Shown here in pieces: positions 6,450 through 11,271 of a DNA stretch of 11,271 nt (its first letter is position 1; each line of letters begins with the position of its first letter). This DNA is from an uncultured Lachnospiraceae bacterium (GTDB lineage Bacteria; Bacillota_A; Clostridia; Lachnospirales; Lachnospiraceae): positions 1-11,271 of the forward strand of contig CAMWWS010000051.1 of assembly GCA_947178085.1 (NCBI GenBank). The letters run 5' to 3'. The notes under the pieces are model-generated. The model was given only the letters and a program-made list of their open reading frames with translations. It had not been told where the DNA came from and ran no database searches. Position numbers and translations under genes: made by a program.

Positions 6450-7736
6450 ATGCATTTTGAATACTGCCCGCATTGCGGAAGTAAATTAATAAAAAAAGAA
6501 ATAGGCGACGAAGGGCTGATTCCGTTTTGTGAAAAGTGTAATGTTCCATTATGGGATATGTTTACTACAAGCATCATAGCTGCTGTTGTGAATGAAGAAA
6601 AAGAGATTGCACTGATAAGGCAGAATTATGTGTCAACTACCAATTATGTGTGTGTAGCCGGTATAATGAAAATCGGGGAGTCTGCAGAGGAGACCGTTAT
6701 TCGTGAAGTTAAGGAAGAAATCGGTCAGGATGTGATTGAAGTCGAATTTATAAAAAGCTATCCATATGAAAAAAAGGAAATGCTTATGCTAGGATATAAG
6801 GCTTTTGTAAAAAAAGCTGATTTTGTAATTTCCGGGGAAGTTGATTCCGTTAAGTGGGTAAAATATGAAGATGCCTTGAGTCTGCTGCGTGAAGGGAGCA
6901 TAGCGTGGCAGTTAGTCAAAAGTGTAATAGGGGAAAATATGACTAAAATAACTGCCATGACAACAATGTGCGCTGATATTTTTGATGCGACCGGAGAAAT
7001 TTTTCCGGGTGGAGAGGCTCTTAACTTTGCTGCGGTAGCATGCGGATATCCTCATATTAAGGTGGGAATCATGGGCGCTATAGGTGATGATGAATGCGGA
7101 AAAGCCGTATTAAATTCCATTCGCGACAAATCAATTGATAAAAGCTCCATACACATAATTAAAAACGGTATTACCGCTTCAAATCGCATTTACCTGACCC
7201 CGGAAGGCGACCGTTATTTTAAAGACGATTCATGGAATAGCGGAGTTTATGGTGATTTCCATATGTCAGATGAAGATATTGAAGTTCTTAAACGTTCGGA
7301 TATTGTATTTATTAATTACTATTGTCCAAATTTGGCGGATGTTTTGAAATTAAGAGAAACGAATAGCTTTAAACTTGCAGTAGATTTCGACGAGGTTAGA
7401 AACTTTGATGAGCTTGAAAAAATTGTACCATATATTGATTTCTTTTTTATCAGCGGTGATGAAGGCATATTGCCTGTGTTGAAAAAATGGTCGGAGAAGT
7501 ATGACGGAATTTTCAACGCCACGCTTGCCGAAAATGGGAGCGTTACCTTTTTTAGCGGAAAGGAATATCGGGTCAAGGCTGTTCCAGTAACAGAGATTGT
7601 TGACACTACGGGCTGTGGAGACAGCTATCATGCAGCTTTCATATGTTCTTATGTAAAAGATAATGATATTATTTCTGCGATGAACGAAGGCTCGGCAGTG
7701 GCTTCAAAAACGCTGGCGCATATTGGGGGATTTTAG
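6450..7736 (+). CDS. Fusion of a zinc-ribbon Nudix hydrolase and a PfkB-family sugar kinase (428 aa)
   Basis: Residues 1-163 form a Nudix hydrolase with a NudC-like zinc ribbon (C6-C9 and C27-C30). Its Nudix box is G71-x5-E77-x7-R85-E86-V-K-E89-E90-I-G92, with Q93 where an aliphatic residue is usual. From residue 164 a complete PfkB carbohydrate kinase begins. It has a GG pair (187-188) followed by N192 in the sugar-binding signature and ends with DTTGCGDSYHAAF, which holds the catalytic base D391. The start and end of the kinase resemble FrlD, the fructoselysine 6-kinase, but the sugar is not certain. The domains join without a linker at an internal Met (ATG 6939), preceded by AGGGG at 6929-6933. 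Each half looks like a full-length stand-alone protein, so this may be a stop-loss fusion, with separate kinase also possibly made from the internal start. It is the first gene of a same-strand cluster. Confidence 0.88.
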   Translation: MHFEYCPHCGSKLIKKEIGDEGLIPFCEKCNVPLWDMFTTSIIAAVVNEEKEIALIRQNYVSTTNYVCVAGIMKIGESAEETVIREVKEEIGQDVIEVEFIKSYPYEKKEMLMLGYKAFVKKADFVISGEVDSVKWVKYEDALSLLREGSIAWQLVKSVIGENMTKITAMTTMCADIFDATGEIFPGGEALNFAAVACGYPHIKVGIMGAIGDDECGKAVLNSIRDKSIDKSSIHIIKNGITASNRIYLTPEGDRYFKDDSWNSGVYGDFHMSDEDIEVLKRSDIVFINYYCPNLADVLKLRETNSFKLAVDFDEVRNFDELEKIVPYIDFFFISGDEGILPVLKKWSEKYDGIFNATLAENGSVTFFSGKEYRVKAVPVTEIVDTTGCGDSYHAAFICSYVKDNDIISAMNEGSAVASKTLAHIGGF

Positions 7737-7765
7737 TAAAATTATATTTACATAGAGGTATTTAT

Positions 7766-8440
7766 ATGAAAAAAATAAAAATAAAAAGAATAAAAAGAAT
7801 GATAATAAACATCTTAGTCGTCGTATTGCTTTGCTGTGGTATATTTTTCGGAACCAAATTTTACTATAGCAGGCAGGTTAATACGGTCGAAATCATTAGA
7901 GAGGTTCCCGTTGAAAAGATAGTGGAAAAAGAAATTCAAATCTCCGGAGAGACAATCAGAACCAGTATGGCAAACATTGGGAAGTTATGTACGGCTGAAT
8001 ATAATTATACCCATATTGAAAAGTTTGATAGCTCAAAAGAAATCAATGGATATACTATTCCTTTTACTACATCTATGTTTATTTACAGTTATGACGGTAC
8101 TATAATGGCAGGAATTGATTTTACTAAAATCCAAATTGATAAAAATGACGCGGAAAAAGTAATAACCGTAACACTTCCCAATGTTGAAATCATCAGTTCT
8201 GATGTAGACCAGGACAGTTTCACTCTATATGATGAGAAAAACAATATTTTTAATCCTATTAGCGTAACTGATGTAGCCGATTCGTTTGCTGATTTAAAAA
8301 ACAGTGAAGAAGAAAAAGCCATAGAAAAAGGATTGTTTGACAGAGCAAGAGAAAGCGCCGTAACATTAGTTGAAAACTTTATGCGCGGTTCTTATGATGT
8401 AGAGGATTATGAAATAGAAGTGGTGTTTGAGGGAGCTTAA
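7766..8440 (+). CDS. DUF4230 membrane-anchored protein (224 aa)
   Basis: A very basic N-terminus (KKIKIKRIKR) is followed by one hydrophobic helix at about 12-30. This suggests an N-in membrane anchor with the remaining roughly 190 residues outside. A short charged helical neck (VEIIREVPVEKIVEKEI) leads to a beta-rich domain. The segments SYDGTIMAGIDFTKIQI (108-124) and VITVTLPNVEIISSDVD (132-148), then a helix rich in A and E, match DUF4230 as I know it. No enzyme activity is known for the family. GAGGT lies six bases before the ATG. The gene starts 29 bases after the fusion gene and ends 23 bases before the NlpC-like gene, so it is likely in one operon. The context hints at an envelope role, which is inference. 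Confidence 0.85.
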   Translation: MKKIKIKRIKRMIINILVVVLLCCGIFFGTKFYYSRQVNTVEIIREVPVEKIVEKEIQISGETIRTSMANIGKLCTAEYNYTHIEKFDSSKEINGYTIPFTTSMFIYSYDGTIMAGIDFTKIQIDKNDAEKVITVTLPNVEIISSDVDQDSFTLYDEKNNIFNPISVTDVADSFADLKNSEEEKAIEKGLFDRARESAVTLVENFMRGSYDVEDYEIEVVFEGA

Positions 8441-8463
8441 ATAATCGGCAAAGGAGAATATGT

Positions 8464-9096
8464 ATGAATGAGTGGGGAAAAGCGGTTATTGAAAAAGCGT
8501 TAGAATACGCTGATTTTGAATGGCGGGCGACGGAAAAAAATGTATTGCATGGAATAGATAATGACGGAAGATTTGTTGATACTCCCGATATAACTTGGAA
8601 AGGGCAAACGCTTGATTGCGGCTGGTGGAAAGTTGGTGAAATAAATATCGGCATTCCGTATAGCTGGGGAAATGCTTCTACCCTGGAAGAATTTGCAGTA
8701 GGAATCGCAGAGGGGAAGTATGCGGGAAATGTCCCGGAAGATAAGAAACGATACGGCAGTCATAATACGGTCGGCGTAGATTGTTCCGGCTTATTGACAG
8801 TGTGCTGGGAGTTGCCTAAGAAAATAGCAACAAAAGATATTCCTGAGTATGCGACAGTGATAAAAACAGACGAGATACGGCAAGGTGATATATTCGCTAA
8901 GATTGGAAGTCATGTTATGTTTTTCAAGGAGTTTGCGGATAGTGAAAAGTCGGAAGTAATTATTATTGATGCAACAAGAAGTACGGGAAAAGTTTCACAA
9001 AGAAAAGAAAATGTCACTGAACTGCTGAGTAATGGATATGAGATTTATCGAAAGAAACGAGGTTGGGTGATTGAAGAATGTTTACAATACTCATAA
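8464..9096 (+). CDS. NlpC/P60-like cysteine hydrolase (210 aa), no secretion signal
   Basis: The central motif GVDCSGLLTVCW supplies a candidate nucleophile C107. GSHVMFF supplies H150, and IIDATRS a polar third residue D169. Together with IPYSWGN upstream (65-70), this is the order seen in NlpC/P60 papain-like amidases and peptidases, which cut peptidoglycan stem peptides or other amides. Unlike most cell-wall members, it has no signal peptide, membrane segment or SH3/LysM wall-binding domain. It may therefore act in the cytosol, be exported by another route, or have a non-wall substrate. AGGAGA (8452-8457) precedes the ATG by six bases. The 3' end overlaps the response regulator start by 19 bp, consistent with coupled translation. 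The catalytic assignment is by motif only. Confidence 0.8.
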   Translation: MNEWGKAVIEKALEYADFEWRATEKNVLHGIDNDGRFVDTPDITWKGQTLDCGWWKVGEINIGIPYSWGNASTLEEFAVGIAEGKYAGNVPEDKKRYGSHNTVGVDCSGLLTVCWELPKKIATKDIPEYATVIKTDEIRQGDIFAKIGSHVMFFKEFADSEKSEVIIIDATRSTGKVSQRKENVTELLSNGYEIYRKKRGWVIEECLQYS

Positions 9097-9746
9097 TTGA
9101 TGACGATAATGATTTGCGAAACGGTCTTGAATTTGACCTTACCGCCGAGGGTTATAATGTTATCTGTGCCGAAAACGGCAGAACGGCGCTTGATAGAATA
9201 GAATCTGCGGATATTGCGTTACTGGACGTAAATCTCCCCGATACGGAGGGCTTTCAATTGTGTCGTGAAATTAAAAAAATCAAGAATATCCCCGTGATTT
9301 TTCTTACCTGCCGCGACCTTGAAGCGGACGAGCTTAACGGCTTTGGCTGCGGCGCGGACGACTATATCACTAAACCGTTTTCTCTTCCTGTTTTGAGGAA
9401 AAGAATTGCCGCTGTTCTCAAACGAAACGATGTCTTGGGCGACGTTTATTCCGATGATTTTCTTATCGTTGATTTTGGAAGATTTATGGCTTCAGCGGGA
9501 GGGAAAAATATTTCTTTTACGCCGACAGAATACAATCTTCTGAGAATTTTTATGAACAGTAAGGGAAGCGTTCTGACCAGACAGATACTCCTTGAAAAAC
9601 TTTGGGACGACAAGGGGAATTTTGTTGACGAGCATACTTTGACCGTAAATATTAATAGAATCCGCAGTAAAATAGAGGACGAAAGCCATAAATATATAAA
9701 AACTGTTTACGGCATAGGCTATTTATGGAACGGTGAAAATCAATGA
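9078..9746 (+). CDS. OmpR/PhoB-family response regulator (222 aa)
   Basis: This is the DNA-binding half of a two-component system. The receiver domain (about 1-115) has the acidic cluster D8-D9-D10, phospho-acceptor D50 in LLDVNLPD, T77 and K99 in YITKPF. The winged-helix domain (about 127-220) includes FTPTEYNLLRIF and the recognition region DEHTLTVNINRIRSKI, ending GIGYLW. All receiver switch residues are present, so it should be active. Its ATG lies within the end of the NlpC-like gene (19-bp overlap) with no strong ribosome site visible, which points to translational coupling. Its stop overlaps the kinase start by 4 bp. It may control this operon or an unlinked transporter; the sequence does not show binding sites I can identify. 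Confidence 0.95.
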   Translation: MFTILIIDDDNDLRNGLEFDLTAEGYNVICAENGRTALDRIESADIALLDVNLPDTEGFQLCREIKKIKNIPVIFLTCRDLEADELNGFGCGADDYITKPFSLPVLRKRIAAVLKRNDVLGDVYSDDFLIVDFGRFMASAGGKNISFTPTEYNLLRIFMNSKGSVLTRQILLEKLWDDKGNFVDEHTLTVNINRIRSKIEDESHKYIKTVYGIGYLWNGENQ

Positions 9747-10663
9747 CTTATATCTTAATTATTTCTGTTGTGGTTATAATTTTTTTGACCGTACTGGTTT
9801 ACATAATTTTAAATTACCGCAGAAAAATTTCAGATTTTTCGGAAGAACTAAGTCGTACTTTAGACGACATGATTGCCGAAAATAATCCCGATTTTGAAAT
9901 TACCGGCGATACCGTTGACGGAAAAATCAATGTGCGGCTTAAACGATTGTACGAGATTCTGAACAGTAAGACCGAACAGTCCAAGCGGGACAAGGAGAAA
10001 ATACAGGAGCTTGTTTCGGATATTTCCCATCAGGTGAAAACTCCTGCGGCAAATCTGAAAATGTATATGCAGATTTTATCACGGCAGGATATTGATGAGG
10101 AAAAACGTCGCGAATTTGTTGAACTGTCCCTTGCACAGACTGAAAAGCTGGAATTTCTAATGCACGCACTGATAAAAATGTCACGGCTTGAAACCGGAAT
10201 TATTTCATTTAAAAAAGAAAAACTTTCCGTAGCCGAAATTATCGGAGAAAGCCTCGTTCAGATAATTTCAGCTGCAGAAAATAAAAATATCAGCGTACAG
10301 GTGAATTGTACTGACAGCATTTATGCATTCTGCGATAAAAAATGGACGGCGGAAGCAGTATTTAATATCTTGGACAACGCGGTGAAGTATACGCCTGAAA
10401 ACGGCTGTATAATCGTTTCTGCTGAGTCGAACGAGTTTTATACACAGATAAAGATAAGGGACAACGGCGCAGGAATTCCTGAAAGTGAGCAGGCAAAAAT
10501 TTTCGGCAGATTTTACCGCTCCGAGGCCGTGAAAAACACCGAGGGACTTGGAATCGGACTGTTCCTTTCACGTAATATTATTTCGGAGCAGGGTGGATTT
10601 ATTATGGTAAAGTCAGAGCCGCCGGATGGGGCGGAATTCATAGTGAGTATACCGTTGGAATGA
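9743..10663 (+). CDS. Membrane sensor histidine kinase (306 aa)
   Basis: This is the cognate kinase of the preceding regulator. One hydrophobic helix at about 3-24 is followed directly by a cytosolic region, with no extracytoplasmic sensing loop and no obvious HAMP domain. The DHp domain carries the phospho-accepting H96 in SDISHQVKTP. The ATPase domain has the N box with N212 (ILDNAVKYTP), the G1 box D240-N-G-A-G, the F box region (FGRFYR) and the G2 box GLGIGLF (269-274). All core catalytic motifs are intact. Small intramembrane-sensing kinases of this kind often take their signal from a partner membrane protein such as a Bce-type ABC permease, but none follows here. The DUF4230 protein encoded two genes upstream of the regulator is a possible partner, which is speculation. 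Confidence 0.94.
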   Translation: MTYILIISVVVIIFLTVLVYIILNYRRKISDFSEELSRTLDDMIAENNPDFEITGDTVDGKINVRLKRLYEILNSKTEQSKRDKEKIQELVSDISHQVKTPAANLKMYMQILSRQDIDEEKRREFVELSLAQTEKLEFLMHALIKMSRLETGIISFKKEKLSVAEIIGESLVQIISAAENKNISVQVNCTDSIYAFCDKKWTAEAVFNILDNAVKYTPENGCIIVSAESNEFYTQIKIRDNGAGIPESEQAKIFGRFYRSEAVKNTEGLGIGLFLSRNIISEQGGFIMVKSEPPDGAEFIVSIPLE

Positions 10664-10670
10664 GCTGAGA

Positions 10671-10901
10671 GGGCAGATTGCACAAAATGTTCCCTCGCGC
10701 CTGACTTCGGAATATGGATTTTCTAAATATTCCGGAGAGGGTATGAATGACGGACGCAACCGCCCGCAATTCGCCGTCCGGGCTCAGTGCGGGCTTTTCG
10801 GGACATCTATGTCCCGAAATTGCTGGGTATAGGGACGGAATATTAAGAAAATCTCATATTCCTCCGCAAGCCGCTTCGCGAACATTTTGTGCAATCTGCC
10901 C
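10671..10901. repeat. 231-bp nested palindrome with 22-bp terminal inverted repeats, MITE-like
   Basis: Positions 10671-10692 and 10880-10901 are perfect inverted repeats over 22 bases. Inside them, 10709-10734 and 10837-10863 pair again over about 26 bases with one indel and one mismatch. The centre has further hairpins: GCCCGCA at 10762-10768 with TGCGGGC at 10788-10794, and an 11-bp stem at 10796-10806 with 10809-10819. GCTGA occurs on both sides (10664-10668 and 10902-10906), a possible target duplication offset by two bases on the left. It begins eight bases after the kinase stop. No transposase is encoded. It is best explained as a non-autonomous inserted element. Confidence 0.65.
10762..10798 (+). 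terminator. Possible terminator of the operon, inside the palindrome
   Basis: A 7-bp GC-rich stem (10762-10768 with 10788-10794) is followed by a short T4 run. The 19-base loop and short U tract make it weaker than the other terminators here. The neighbouring 11-bp hairpin at 10796-10819 may also stall or stabilise the transcript end. Confidence 0.35.
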
Positions 10902-10906
10902 GCTGA

Positions 10907-11145
10907 AGTTTATTGAAGTACCTTCTGCATAATGAATCCATTTAAACATCTGCGAAACTATCTTTCTAAATCACAGGTTCTGTCAAACTCTTGTTATCGG
11001 ATATTCTTATTTCTAAACTAGTATATTGTTCGCTAATTAACTACACTATATTTTGACCTAAAATGCTGATAAATGAGGGATTTTTTAAACGTAGTTACTA
11101 GTTATTTCTAAAACGTAGTTGTACAATATAGACAATATCAAAAGC
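10907..11145. other. AT-rich non-coding stretch with short repeats
   Basis: No credible gene is seen. TTATTTCTAAA occurs twice (11007-11017, 11102-11112), with a shorter TTTCTAAA at 10963-10970. AAACGTAGTT occurs twice 24 bases apart (11087-11096, 11111-11120), and AACTAC (11039-11044) is an inverted copy of part of it. A regulator-binding or replication/transfer-type repeat array is possible but unproven. Confidence 0.4.
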
Positions 11146-11244
11146 AGGTACTGTGATGCCGTCGGTACTTAGCGAGGTCTTTTCGAGCTTAGTACCGCTA
11201 CGGCTGAACTGTAGCGCAATGTCATTAAGTTAAGAAATGTACCT
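11146..11244 (+). ncRNA. Candidate structured RNA or leader near the window edge
   Basis: Nested pairing is visible: AGGTAC (11146-11151) with GTACCT (11239-11244); GCCGT (11158-11162) with ACGGC (11200-11204); GGTACT (11164-11169) with AGTACC (11191-11196); AGC (11171-11173) with GCT (11187-11189). CGCTAC (11196-11201) can instead pair with GTAGCG (11211-11216), which excludes the ACGGC stem, so two alternative folds exist. Strand is assigned by the direction of the other genes only. No terminator or gene follows before the window ends. I recognise no known family. Confidence 0.3.
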
Positions 11245-11271
11245 TGAAAATTTAATAAAAATCCTAAAAAA

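Noticed and set aside
6224..6577. Minus-strand open frame across the Nudix gene end and fusion gene start
   Set aside because: It crosses a promoter and ribosome site of well-supported genes on the other strand.
10671..10901. CRISPR array or integron attC site
   Set aside because: There is a single pair of inverted arms, no repeated direct units with spacers, and no cas or integrase gene nearby.
10747..10932. A 61-residue plus-strand open frame with GGAGAGG before its ATG
   Set aside because: It lies almost wholly inside the palindromic element and its composition follows the inverted arms; no protein family is recognisable.
11239..11250. GTACCTTGAAAA, similar to the tail of some 16S-23S spacers in Firmicutes
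   Set aside because: No rRNA or tRNA sequence is present on the left, and 12 bases are too few to call an rRNA operon.

Overview
The window looks like a chromosomal or accessory segment of a low-to-mid GC Gram-positive anaerobe, most likely Clostridia and plausibly Lachnospiraceae. The support is strong AGGAGG-type ribosome sites, hairpin-plus-U-run terminators, extended -10 promoters, a DUF3795 protein, a GrpB protein and a meso-diaminopimelate dehydrogenase. No rRNA, tRNA, CRISPR array, transposase, integrase or phage structural gene is visible. Family names come from recognising motifs by eye; nothing was searched.

Left part (1-3490). The window opens inside a two-domain FtsX/MacB-type ABC permease. 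An ADP-ribosyltransferase-like protein follows, with its own consensus promoter overlapping the permease stop. A tandem terminator block then separates it from a convergent ddh gene. The 305-bp gap between ddh and the next gene holds back-to-back promoters. It also holds a roughly 105-nt structured stretch with a hairpin, a possible pseudoknot and a rho-independent terminator, which reads as an unannotated small RNA.

Middle part (3490-6370). This is a series of short same-strand units: a zinc-ribbon methyltransferase with a GrpB protein, a small coiled-coil protein with its own promoter and terminator, and a cysteine-rich DUF3795 protein with a Nudix hydrolase. They look like loosely connected accessory enzymes, not one pathway.

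Right part (6413-10663). Five same-strand genes are tightly packed: a fusion of a zinc-ribbon Nudix domain to a PfkB sugar kinase, a membrane-anchored DUF4230 protein, a NlpC/P60-like protein, an OmpR-type response regulator and a histidine kinase. The NlpC-like and regulator genes overlap by 19 bp, and the regulator and kinase genes by 4 bp. One extended -10 promoter lies before the fusion gene, so this may be one operon.

Far right (10664-11271). About 600 bp carries no convincing gene. It holds a 231-bp nested palindrome with perfect 22-bp terminal inverted repeats (MITE-like), then an AT-rich stretch with short repeats, then a second potentially structured segment near the window edge. No complete undescribed system can be claimed. 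The best leads are the Nudix-PfkB fusion and its operon, the candidate small RNA beside ddh, and the palindromic element.
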